From contig CAZFMZ010000004.1 in the NCBI GenBank assembly GCA_964520495.1, positions 1-47,159 of the forward strand: a stretch of DNA of 47,159 bases. The letters run 5' to 3'. Shown here piece after piece: positions 40,777 through 47,159 of this stretch. Numbering within the stretch: position 1 is the first letter of the stretch; every line of letters begins with the position of its first letter. The notes beneath the pieces were generated by a model that was not told where the DNA came from, did not search any database, and saw only the letters and a list, made by a program, of their open reading frames with translations. Source of the DNA: UBA1020 sp964520495. GTDB taxonomy: Bacteria > Patescibacteriota > Saccharimonadia > Saccharimonadales > Saccharimonadaceae. The position numbers and the translations under genes are program-made.

Positions 40777-41114
40777 TGACGCATAAGGAGATGGAACACT
40801 ACTTGCTCGGGTTCGACGATACTTGGCTTGAGTACCCGTTCGGTGAAGGTACCAGTGTCTACAAAGTGGGGGATAAGGAAAAGGATGACGGGAAAATGTT
40901 TGCGCTCATCCAGGACGGTTCCGATCCCCTCCGTGTCAGCTTGAAGTGTGACCCCCAATTGGCCGAAGCGCTGCGTGAGAAGTACGAGAGCGTCCAGCCA
41001 GGCTATCACCTGAACAAGAAACACTGGAACACGGTAATCTGTACCGGACAGCTAACAGACCAGGAGGTAAAAGACCTGGCCCGTTTGAGTTATGATCTGG
41101 TCACGGGTGTCTAG
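40773..41114 (+). CDS. MmcQ/YjbR family protein
   Basis: 113 residues. Small DNA-binding-like fold (double-wing MotA type). Typical order: YLLGFDDTWLEYPFGEGTSVYKVGDK, MFALI, VSLKCDPQLAEALREKYESVQPGYHLNKKHWNTV (the G-Y-H-x-NK-x-W-N block is the family signature) and a last helix DQEVKDLARLSYDLV. Function of the family is not known. Overlaps orn and is cotranscribed. Confidence 0.9.
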   Translation: MMTHKEMEHYLLGFDDTWLEYPFGEGTSVYKVGDKEKDDGKMFALIQDGSDPLRVSLKCDPQLAEALREKYESVQPGYHLNKKHWNTVICTGQLTDQEVKDLARLSYDLVTGV

Positions 41115-41716
41115 TTCTCGTTGAAGTCTGAGAAGCCAGTGAGGAGGGGCGACAGGTTGCTATCGGTCGTTTCAAGAACCTCTTTAAGCTCCTTGTCTTT
41201 GGTGCCGGCGTGCAGTTCACGCATCTCAGTGCGCAGCTGTTTGATATAAAAGCTCATCTCACGCGCGTAGGTGCGGTCGAAGATGGCGTTTAGGCGGGCG
41301 TCTTCCAGGCGGTCGTTCAGCTGTTTCGTTTCCGCCGCTACTGTCGTCACCGAGCGCTGTTTCTTGTCTTCCAGCTTAATGCCGAGACTGGCAAACGGTT
41401 GCTTCAAATCACGGTTGGCATTCGTCAGTATCAAGGTCAGGTTGCTGTTGAGAGTGCGCAGCTCATCACTTTTAATCTTTTCCTGCGATTCGCTACTGAC
41501 GGTCTGCAGATCACTGAGGCGGGCACCGAACCGAGTCAGTTTGTCGGTCGGACTGGCGCCGGCGCCGAGTACCGCGAATAGCACCGCCACGGCGAGTACG
41601 AGTACACCGCCAATCATCGCCCACAATACAACCGGGTTCACGGTCTTCACCTGTGGTTGGGCGGCGATAGTGTCGAGATAGTTAGTCGGGTACTGGTGAT
41701 CGTCTGGTTGCATCAC
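41111..41716 (-). CDS. Hypothetical one-helix membrane protein with coiled coil
   Basis: 201 residues. N-terminal 28 residues are cytoplasmic-looking; one membrane helix near 29-50 (VVLWAMIGGVLVLAVAVLFAVLG) and a long polar, mostly helical remainder (LTRFGARLSDLQTVSSESQEKIKSDELRTLNSNLTLIL and more) that would project outside. No family recognised. Its leader is divergent from dnaG; GAGGG precedes ATG. Confidence 0.75.
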   Translation of the reverse strand: MMQPDDHQYPTNYLDTIAAQPQVKTVNPVVLWAMIGGVLVLAVAVLFAVLGAGASPTDKLTRFGARLSDLQTVSSESQEKIKSDELRTLNSNLTLILTNANRDLKQPFASLGIKLEDKKQRSVTTVAAETKQLNDRLEDARLNAIFDRTYAREMSFYIKQLRTEMRELHAGTKDKELKEVLETTDSNLSPLLTGFSDFNEN

Positions 41717-41754
41717 CCTCAGTTAAGCATAATCTTTTACAGAGGTAAAGGTGC

Positions 41755-41760
41755 TATACT
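41755..41760 (+). promoter_or_regulatory. -10 box of leaderless type for dnaG
   Basis: Extended -10 TGC-TATACT, then ACGGGT (6 nt) and ATG 41767. rpoD lies downstream on the same transcript. Confidence 0.6.
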
Positions 41761-41766
41761 ACGGGT

Positions 41767-43512
41767 ATGCAGGACGCCAAGGAAGAGGTACGGGCGAGGC
41801 TCAACATCGAGGACGTTATCGGTGAATACGTCCAGCTCAAACGTGCCGGGCGTAACTTCAAGGGCCTCAGCCCATTCACGCAGGAGAAGACACCGAGCTT
41901 CACGGTCAGTCCGGAAAAACACATCTGGCACGACTTCTCCAGTGGCAAGGGAGGTGACGTCTTTAGCTTCATCATGGAGGTCGAAGGGCTGGACTTCCGT
42001 GCCGCGCTCGAGCTTTTGGCGCGCAAAGCCGGTGTCGATCTGAGCTTATATGACTCCAAGCAGTCTGGTGAAATTGCGCGCAAGAAACGTCGCCTGATCG
42101 AGGCTAACGAGCTGGCGGCACGCTACTTCCAACAAAGCTTGCTAAAAAATCAGCATGCGCTGGAATACGTCTTGAAGAAACGAGGCCTGTCGAAGGAAAT
42201 CGTACAGGAGTTCCGTCTCGGGTACGCGCCCAACGACGGTGAAGCCGTGGTGAGCTTCCTGACGAAGAAGGGCTTCAGTAAGAAAGAGTTGAGCGAGGCC
42301 GGCTTGACCAACCGGTTCGGTGGCGACATCTTCCGCGGCCGGATGACGGTGCCGTTGATGGATCCAAGCGGCCAAGTAATCGGCTTCACCGGTCGTATTC
42401 TGCTCGACGACCCGAAGGCGCCGAAATACCTGAACACGCCCCAGACGCTGATTTATGACAAGTCACGCCACGTGTTCGGACTCTCGCAGGCCAAGGATGC
42501 TATTCGCAGGAGTGACTTCTCGGTCATCGTTGAAGGTAACCTGGATGTCGTGAGTTCGCATCAGGCCGGCGTGAAGAACGTGGTCGCCTCGGCTGGCACC
42601 GCCCTCACCGAATGGCACCTGAAATCCCTCGCGCGCCTGAGTCATAACGTCAAACTGTCGTTCGACGGTGACAAAGCAGGGCTAGCGGCCACCGAACGGG
42701 CCATTCCTATCGCCGGCAAGGTCGGCGTCGAGCTTTCCATCATCACCCTGCCAGACAGCGCCAAGGACCCGGATGAGCTGATTCAGCAGGACAAAGAGGC
42801 ATGGCGACGCGTCACGATGCAGGCCGAACCTGTGGTGGACTGGGTTCTGAAGCAGTACTCAGCACGTGAAGATATGGGGTTGGCGGCGGGTAAACGGCGC
42901 TTTACTACAGAAAGCCTGGCGGTTGTGAAGCACCTGTCCGACAGCGTGGAGCAAGAGCACTACCTGAAACTGATCGCCGACATGACCGACACCTCACTTG
43001 ACGCGGTACGTACCAAGCTGACGGCGGGTCCGACCACGAGCGCCGCGCCGCAAAAGGCCGTCCGTCTGAGCGACGGGCAAGGCGATATGGTAGTCGACAA
43101 GGCGCACGCCTATCAGGATAATCTGCTGGCGGTGCTTCTCAGCTATCCGGCGACCCGACATCACCTAGGAGCGTTTGATCCGACCGTATTTCACGGGGAG
43201 CACCGCCAGATGCTTGCAAAGTGGTTGAAGACGCACGACGGATCGGTGGGTGAGATACCACCCGCATTGCAATCAATCGAAACCTATGTCAAAATAGTAC
43301 AATTGAAGGCCGAGACCAGATACGATGGCTGGAGCGAACAGGATAGTTCGCTCGAAGTAGCCAAACTGCTCCGCCATACCGAAGTCGAACACAAGAAACA
43401 AACCAAGGACGAACTGATATTGAAGCTGCGTGATGCGGAAGCCGAAGGCGACGATAAGGCCGCCAACGAGCTGCGTACGCGCTTATACGAACTGATTAAG
43501 GAGACTGCCTAA
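41767..43512 (+). CDS. dnaG: DNA primase with degenerate zinc-binding domain
   Basis: 581 residues. Makes RNA primers at the replication fork. The N-terminal CHC2 domain is recognisable (RNFKGLSPFTQEKTPSF, then EKHIWHDFSSGKGGD) but the four zinc ligands Cys, His, Cys, Cys are Ser35, Thr38, Asp56 and Ser59. The TOPRIM core is intact: VIVEGNLDVV with the catalytic Glu, LSFDGDKAG with metal Asp residues, and the RNA polymerase domain LGYAPNDGEAVVSFL. The C-terminus has the helical DnaB-interaction region. The stop overlaps the rpoD start (TAATG). Confidence 0.95.
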   Translation: MQDAKEEVRARLNIEDVIGEYVQLKRAGRNFKGLSPFTQEKTPSFTVSPEKHIWHDFSSGKGGDVFSFIMEVEGLDFRAALELLARKAGVDLSLYDSKQSGEIARKKRRLIEANELAARYFQQSLLKNQHALEYVLKKRGLSKEIVQEFRLGYAPNDGEAVVSFLTKKGFSKKELSEAGLTNRFGGDIFRGRMTVPLMDPSGQVIGFTGRILLDDPKAPKYLNTPQTLIYDKSRHVFGLSQAKDAIRRSDFSVIVEGNLDVVSSHQAGVKNVVASAGTALTEWHLKSLARLSHNVKLSFDGDKAGLAATERAIPIAGKVGVELSIITLPDSAKDPDELIQQDKEAWRRVTMQAEPVVDWVLKQYSAREDMGLAAGKRRFTTESLAVVKHLSDSVEQEHYLKLIADMTDTSLDAVRTKLTAGPTTSAAPQKAVRLSDGQGDMVVDKAHAYQDNLLAVLLSYPATRHHLGAFDPTVFHGEHRQMLAKWLKTHDGSVGEIPPALQSIETYVKIVQLKAETRYDGWSEQDSSLEVAKLLRHTEVEHKKQTKDELILKLRDAEAEGDDKAANELRTRLYELIKETA

Positions 43513-44504
43513 TGGGCAACACGGACGACGATACCACGAAGAAACCATTGATCGAGGACGAGGAAGTCGACACGCTGGAAGGCGTGGGCGAACCTGATGT
43601 CGCCGAACTTGAAGACGAAGTAGAAGATGACGAAGATACGTTGAACTCAAACCAGTATTTCGATGACGTATCTGATGACTCGGTACGGCTCTACCTCCGC
43701 GAAATCGGTAAGATTCCTCTGCTGAACGCTGAAGAAGAGCTTGCCTTGGCACAGAAGGTCGTTGCTGGTGACAAGAAAGCCAAGGACAAGATGGCCGAAG
43801 CCAACATGCGTCTGGTCGTTTCAATCGCCAAGCGTTACTCTGGCCGTGGTCTCGATTTTCTCGACCTGATTCAGGAAGGTAACACCGGTCTACTCCGTGC
43901 GGTAGAGAAGTTCGATCCGGACAAGGGATTCAAGTTCTCAACTTATGCTACCTGGTGGATTCGCCAGGCGATTACCCGTGCCATCGCTGATCAGGCCCGC
44001 GTCATCCGTATACCGGTCCACATGGTAGAGACTATCAACAAACTGCTTCGCACCCAGCGCCGTATGACCCAGGAGCTCAACCGTGAACCAACCATTGAGG
44101 AGTTGGCGAAGGAACTCGAGATGGAGCCGGAGAAGGTAGAGTATGTCATCAAGATTAAGCAGGACATCCAGAGCCTCGACGCCGGCGTCGGCCGTGACGG
44201 TGAAGACGAAGACTCGGTGTTGCAGGATTTCATCGAAGATGAAGACTCTGCCACACCGGAAGAATCAGCCACCACCCAGCTCCTGAAAGAACAGGTGCAA
44301 TCGGTACTTGGAACGCTATCTGACCGTGAGCAAAAAATTATTCGTATGCGTTTTGGCCTTGATAATGGCAAGAGTCACACGCTTGAAGAAGTCGGCCAAG
44401 AATTCGCCGTCACCCGCGAACGTATCCGTCAAATCGAAGCTAAGGCGCTAGCCAAGCTGCGTAAGCACAAGGATGCCAAGAAGCTGCACGAGTACCTAAA
44501 ATAG
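43512..44504 (+). CDS. rpoD: Primary sigma factor RpoD (sigma-70)
   Basis: 330 residues. Starts with a short acidic region (about 45 residues) instead of a full region 1.1. Region 1.2: DSVRLYLREIGKIPLL. Region 2: NMRLVVSIAKRYSGRGLDFLDLIQEGNTGLLRAVEKFDPDKGFKFSTYATWWIRQAI, with the -10 recognition helix. Region 3, then region 4: REQKIIRMRFGLDNGKSHTLEEVGQEFAVTRERIRQIEAKALAKLR, the -35 reader. The dnaG-rpoD order is the classic macromolecular synthesis pair, here without rpsU in front. Confidence 0.97.
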   Translation: MGNTDDDTTKKPLIEDEEVDTLEGVGEPDVAELEDEVEDDEDTLNSNQYFDDVSDDSVRLYLREIGKIPLLNAEEELALAQKVVAGDKKAKDKMAEANMRLVVSIAKRYSGRGLDFLDLIQEGNTGLLRAVEKFDPDKGFKFSTYATWWIRQAITRAIADQARVIRIPVHMVETINKLLRTQRRMTQELNREPTIEELAKELEMEPEKVEYVIKIKQDIQSLDAGVGRDGEDEDSVLQDFIEDEDSATPEESATTQLLKEQVQSVLGTLSDREQKIIRMRFGLDNGKSHTLEEVGQEFAVTRERIRQIEAKALAKLRKHKDAKKLHEYLK

Positions 44505-44510
44505 GCGTGC

Positions 44511-44560
44511 TATACTCGAAACAACAGTAACGTTGAAGAAGTTGAAGGGCATCACTTCTT
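44511..44560 (+). promoter_or_regulatory. Promoter and hairpin leader of the pilin pair
   Basis: Extended -10 TGC-TATACT (44511-44516). The leader folds as AAGAAGT (44536-44542) with ACTTCTT (44554-44560) directly before ATG 44561; the loop holds GAAGGG, the probable ribosome-binding site. This may tune translation. Confidence 0.5.
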
Positions 44561-45052
44561 ATGAACCGAAACAGACAATCCGCGTTTACCATCGTCGAGC
44601 TCCTCATCGTCATCATCGTGATTGCCATACTGGCCGCGATTTCTATCGTGGCGTACAACGGTGTGCAGGGCAGGGCGAGTGATGCTGCAATTAAGGCAGA
44701 CTTAAATGCAATTCAGAAAAAACTGCGTATCGTCAAGGTTGATAACGGCCGCTTCCCGAGTGTTTACGCGGAACTTCCCACTGATGTCAAGCTGACGAAA
44801 AACGCATACGCTGATAGGAACAACGCATATCTATGTGTCGATACAGATAACGACGTATTCGCCTTCGGGGCAGCGTCTAAATCGGGAAAATACTTCTCAG
44901 TAACTTCGAATGGTGGAATCCAAGAAGAAAGCAGCATGGCTGGAAACTATACCTGCACGCTTATTGGTCGGACTTGGGGTGAAACAGGCACGTATGTGCG
45001 TCAATTTTATTCTGGGGGAACAAGCACATGGAACGCACCATGGAACGGATGA
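44561..45052 (+). CDS. Type IV pilin-like protein
   Basis: 163 residues. Prepilin leader MNRNRQSA then FTIVELLIVIIVIAILAAISIVAYNG. The residue before the cut is Ala and not the usual Gly; Ala is accepted by some peptidases. Glu5 is present. The globular part has Cys pairs and a Trp/Gly-rich end (TSTWNAPWNG). Nearly the same architecture as the next gene, which starts inside its last codons, so the two are a tandem duplicate pair. Confidence 0.92.
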   Translation: MNRNRQSAFTIVELLIVIIVIAILAAISIVAYNGVQGRASDAAIKADLNAIQKKLRIVKVDNGRFPSVYAELPTDVKLTKNAYADRNNAYLCVDTDNDVFAFGAASKSGKYFSVTSNGGIQEESSMAGNYTCTLIGRTWGETGTYVRQFYSGGTSTWNAPWNG

Positions 45053-45570
45053 AAGTCAGTCGATTACCAAGTGGTTTCACTATCGTTGAACTCCTTATCG
45101 TCATCGTGGTAATCGCCATCTTGGCAGCGATTACCATCGTGGCATATAACGGTATTCAGAACAGGGCCTATGATACGACGGTGAAGTCGGATCTCGCGAA
45201 CATGGCAAAGAAGTTTCGTATCTATCAAGTAGACACGGGTACTTATCCTCTGACTTCGGCGGATCTACCAGCTGTCGGCGCGTCAGTGTCTAAGTCGGCC
45301 TATCTTGTGAGCCCGAATACCATCTATAACGTGGTGCCCTGTGTGACTAGCGGAGGAGCCGAGTTCTCGATAGCAGCAATTAGTAAATCCGGTAACCGAT
45401 TCTATATCAGTAGCGTGAGTGGTTCAGTCCAAGAATACACAGGAGCCGGCGTGTGGACCGATTCCACGGCGTATTCAACGATGTGTAGCAACAGTCTGCC
45501 AGGCTCGTCCCTTCCGACAGGCGGGGGAGCTCCGGGCTATGGCAGCGCCTGGCGCGCCTGGCTTAACTAG
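45049..45570 (+). CDS. Type IV pilin-like protein, second of the pair
   Basis: 173 residues from ATG 45049, which overlaps the previous stop as ATGA and gives a prepilin leader MKVSRLPSG cut before FTIVELLIVIVVIAILAAITIVAYNG. In-frame ATGs at 45028 and 45040 would give longer leaders. Helix then beta-domain with two Cys (VVPCVTSGG and STMCSNSLPG). Closest relative in the window is the preceding gene; both resemble the minus-strand pilin at 31149. Confidence 0.9.
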   Translation: MKVSRLPSGFTIVELLIVIVVIAILAAITIVAYNGIQNRAYDTTVKSDLANMAKKFRIYQVDTGTYPLTSADLPAVGASVSKSAYLVSPNTIYNVVPCVTSGGAEFSIAAISKSGNRFYISSVSGSVQEYTGAGVWTDSTAYSTMCSNSLPGSSLPTGGGAPGYGSAWRAWLN

Positions 45571-45599
45571 CTAGACCGTTCAGAAACTATCTGATGATC

Positions 45600-46178
45600 C
45601 TACGCGGCGTCGAAACTACATTGATGCAGGACATCATCGAGCTGGCTATGTAGCCAGGCAACGTCACGATCGTTATGAACAAAATAATCAGCGATAGCAA
45701 TCGGGCCGCCTTTTTCGAGGTTTTCGATTTCTGACCAGTCTCGTTCGTCGACCTGCTGGCCGCTCATCGGCCGCTCAGTACGTTTCGCGAGGCGTTGTTT
45801 ACGAAGGTGTTTCGGTGTCACGACGGCTATGACGGTCATTTCGCCAGGGAACTCATGCTTTAATAGCTTGTACTCGCTCCAGGTGTACAGGCCATCAAGG
45901 ACGATACGGCGTTGGCCGGCATCAATCAGGTCGCGGGCCTCTTTGATAACACGCTTCACGACGAAGTCTTTACCCTCACGCTCCCGAATCTCTTCACGGA
46001 ACACCTGCTGGCTTTCCCAAGTCACTTCGATGCTGGCTTCTTCCATGGCTTTGTAGATGATGCCACCGAAGTAAATTTTTGGAATTCCTCGGGTGGTGAG
46101 ATATTCGACAGCCACGCTTTTGCCGCTACCGGCCAGGCCGACAAACGCGACGATTTTGACATTGGAGTGTTGGGTCAT
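45600..46178 (-). CDS. P-loop kinase, dephospho-CoA/adenylate kinase-like
   Basis: 192 residues from ATG 46178. Walker A GLAGSGKSVAVEYL at about residues 14-27, then the substrate part GIPKIYFGGIIYKAMEE, DLIDAGQRRIVLDGLYTWSEYKLL (Walker B-like), LRKQRLAKRTERP lid Arg residues, and a C-terminal strand ADYFVHND. This layout matches the CoaE-like/UPF0200 kinases. Substrate not determined. ATG 46196 in frame is inside the -10 region and is rejected. Confidence 0.78.
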   Translation of the reverse strand: MTQHSNVKIVAFVGLAGSGKSVAVEYLTTRGIPKIYFGGIIYKAMEEASIEVTWESQQVFREEIREREGKDFVVKRVIKEARDLIDAGQRRIVLDGLYTWSEYKLLKHEFPGEMTVIAVVTPKHLRKQRLAKRTERPMSGQQVDERDWSEIENLEKGGPIAIADYFVHNDRDVAWLHSQLDDVLHQCSFDAA

Positions 46179-46186
46179 TAGGCTCC

Positions 46187-46192
46187 AGTATA
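46187..46192 (-). promoter_or_regulatory. -10 box of leaderless type for the P-loop kinase
   Basis: Minus strand: extended -10 TGC-TATACT (46187-46192), then GGAGCCTA (8 nt), then ATG 46178. Confidence 0.55.
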
Positions 46193-46209
46193 GCAAACCA
46201 TCCTCATGC

Positions 46210-46238
46210 TTGTCGTGCGAAGAAGTTCAGGGCACAAT
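46210..46238 (+). promoter_or_regulatory. Promoter of the 46248 gene
   Basis: TTGTCG (46210-46215), 17-nt spacer, CACAAT (46233-46238), 9 nt, ATG 46248. Weak hexamers but correct spacing; near-leaderless. Confidence 0.4.
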
Positions 46239-46247
46239 GATAAGACG

Positions 46248-47033
46248 ATGAGAAAGAATGCACAGCTAAGCCAGGAGCGGACAGTCCACTTGTATCACCT
46301 TCTTCAAGAAGAGGGGGTATATGCTGAGGCTGAAAGCGGGGATGACGAGGTACCGGCAGGCGAACGAATCAGACAGGCGCTCGATCATTTCGTCAGTGTA
46401 TCGGAAGCACACTACGGGCCGCGGAACTCGCAACTGACTCGTAATATAGGTCGGGTGGCGTATCTGCAGGCATATGTTGATGGTGCGGATGAGGAAGGCT
46501 TGCGTCAGGTTATCGCCGAACTGGGCTGGAGTACTGGCCATGGTGATCTTGATGCGCTCGCCGAGACGAACCTCATCGCCTATCCTCGGCTATTACGGAC
46601 GGTGGAGCGGGCTGGCCAGACGGCGCCGGGTGAGCTTGAAGACTCGGACATACCGCAGCAGGACCTGGATGAAAGCATTCTGGCAGCTATCGATTCTGAG
46701 CGTATCCCACGTAGTTATGGCGGTCTGTTGCGCCTCTATCTTGGCAGGATAGCACCGCCAGCCGGCACGAACCCGGATGTGCTGCAAGCGGCGTATTCTC
46801 AGGCCGGCGGCAAACTGAAGGTCGATATCGCGAAACGGACGAAGATAAATGACACGACACCGTCTATCGCGAAAGGCCTTACGTTTCTAGAGCGCTACAA
46901 CGCTGGCATTGATATTACCTCTATTGCGCTGGAGGAATATCCCGCGACGAAACGAAACCAGGATAATCTTGCCGAGGCAATCACACGGGTAGAATCACTC
47001 ATGGCCCTCGCACTCGAAGAACTCTATAAATAA
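46248..47033 (+). CDS. Hypothetical protein, 261 residues
   Basis: Soluble, mostly helical, acidic protein without Cys and without membrane helix. Contains repeated small helical units (ALDHFVSVSEAHYG, LRQVIAELGWSTGHGDLDALAE, NLAEAITRVESLMALALEELYK). I do not recognise a family. ATG 46248 is preferred to 46206, which lies upstream of the predicted promoter's start point. Ends 16 nt before polA. Confidence 0.7.
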   Translation: MRKNAQLSQERTVHLYHLLQEEGVYAEAESGDDEVPAGERIRQALDHFVSVSEAHYGPRNSQLTRNIGRVAYLQAYVDGADEEGLRQVIAELGWSTGHGDLDALAETNLIAYPRLLRTVERAGQTAPGELEDSDIPQQDLDESILAAIDSERIPRSYGGLLRLYLGRIAPPAGTNPDVLQAAYSQAGGKLKVDIAKRTKINDTTPSIAKGLTFLERYNAGIDITSIALEEYPATKRNQDNLAEAITRVESLMALALEELYK

Positions 47034-47037
47034 GGGG

Positions 47038-47043
47038 TATACT
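47038..47043 (+). promoter_or_regulatory. -10 box of leaderless type for polA
   Basis: TATACT, then GGTAGC (6 nt), then ATG 47050. It overlaps the gap after the 46248 gene, so polA has its own start even if it is also read from upstream. Confidence 0.6.
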
Positions 47044-47049
47044 GGTAGC

Positions 47050-47159
47050 ATGACAAAACGTTTGGCGGTGATTGACGGCAAATCGGTGTTTTATCGCGGC
47101 TACTATGCGATGCCCGGGTTGAGTACCAAGGACGGCACGCCGACCGGTGGGGTGTTCGG
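47050..47159 (+). CDS. polA: DNA polymerase I, N-terminal end only
   Basis: The first 36 residues are visible: MTKRLAVIDGKSVFYRGYYAM, then PGLSTKDGTPTGGVF, up to the window edge. This is the start of the 5'-3' exonuclease (FEN-like) domain, with the metal Asp in IDG and the RGYYAMPGLST block seen in PolA proteins. Whether the polymerase part is fused cannot be judged here. Confidence 0.88.
   Translation, partial: MTKRLAVIDGKSVFYRGYYAMPGLSTKDGTPTGGVF

Noticed and set aside
1..47159. CRISPR array, insertion sequence, prophage or integrase
   Set aside because: No regular direct repeats with spacers, no transposase, integrase or phage structural gene were found on reading all frames.
1..47159. 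UGA recoding as in Gracilibacteria/Absconditabacteria
   Set aside because: UGA serves as a normal stop (e.g. nrdA, groES) and conserved proteins show no in-frame UGA.

Overview
The window looks like a chromosomal segment of a Candidate Phyla Radiation bacterium, most probably a Candidatus Saccharibacteria (TM7) relative. This rests on gene content and not on a marker tree: dense core genes, type IV pilins, two FemX-type transferases, short divergent Mur ligases, many tiny genes, few biosynthetic genes and the standard code (UGA used as stop). The DNA is moderately GC-rich. The one clearly AT-rich gene, 28749-29423, stands out as probably acquired.

Layout. 1-2387: a cut-off SPFH-like membrane protein, a small acidic-helix protein, a HIT hydrolase, rlmH and a secreted or anchored hypothetical. 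2384-11476: valS, femX1, tsaD, two tandem Mur-ligase genes, an amidinotransferase-fold protein and femX2, i.e. tRNA charging/modification and peptidoglycan. 11511-15087: two hypotheticals (one PD-(D/E)XK nuclease-like), then a CIRCE-controlled groES - small membrane protein - groEL operon. 15106-21809: a Pro-rich hypothetical, a PGI/PMI isomerase, a MacB-type ABC pair, tRNA-Ser(GGA), a cupin sugar-phosphate isomerase-like protein, a nucleotidyltransferase and a membrane-fused spermidine-synthase-like protein. 21810-28722: ribonucleotide reductase with several tiny genes between nrdA and nrdB, followed by a manganese-type ABC importer. 28749-34620: an AT-rich hypothetical, pyrG, a pilin, small hypotheticals, argS and a leader/attenuator-like region before a small winged-helix protein. 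34621-47159: mscL, glutamate dehydrogenase, FMN reductase, msrB, a DEAH helicase, orn, a YjbR protein, dnaG-rpoD, two pilins, a P-loop kinase, a hypothetical and the start of polA.

The most interesting locus is the ribonucleotide reductase region. NrdB carries the full residue set of class Ic (Mn/Fe) enzymes, including Phe in place of the radical Tyr, and a Mn-type ABC transporter follows directly. NrdA lacks the usual C-terminal redox cysteines, but two tiny reading frames right after it end in cysteine-rich tails (CTCQCSCC and ICDGCE). This suggests that the redox tail is supplied in trans or by frameshifting.

Two genome-wide habits show up. At least 12 genes start 6-8 nt after a good -10 hexamer and so are probably leaderless, while operon-internal and other genes use strong Shine-Dalgarno sites. 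Many -10 boxes are of the extended TGC-TAYAMT type. Other notable points: a DnaG whose four zinc ligands are all replaced, parS-like palindromes at valS, and a possible transcription attenuator at 34001-34231.
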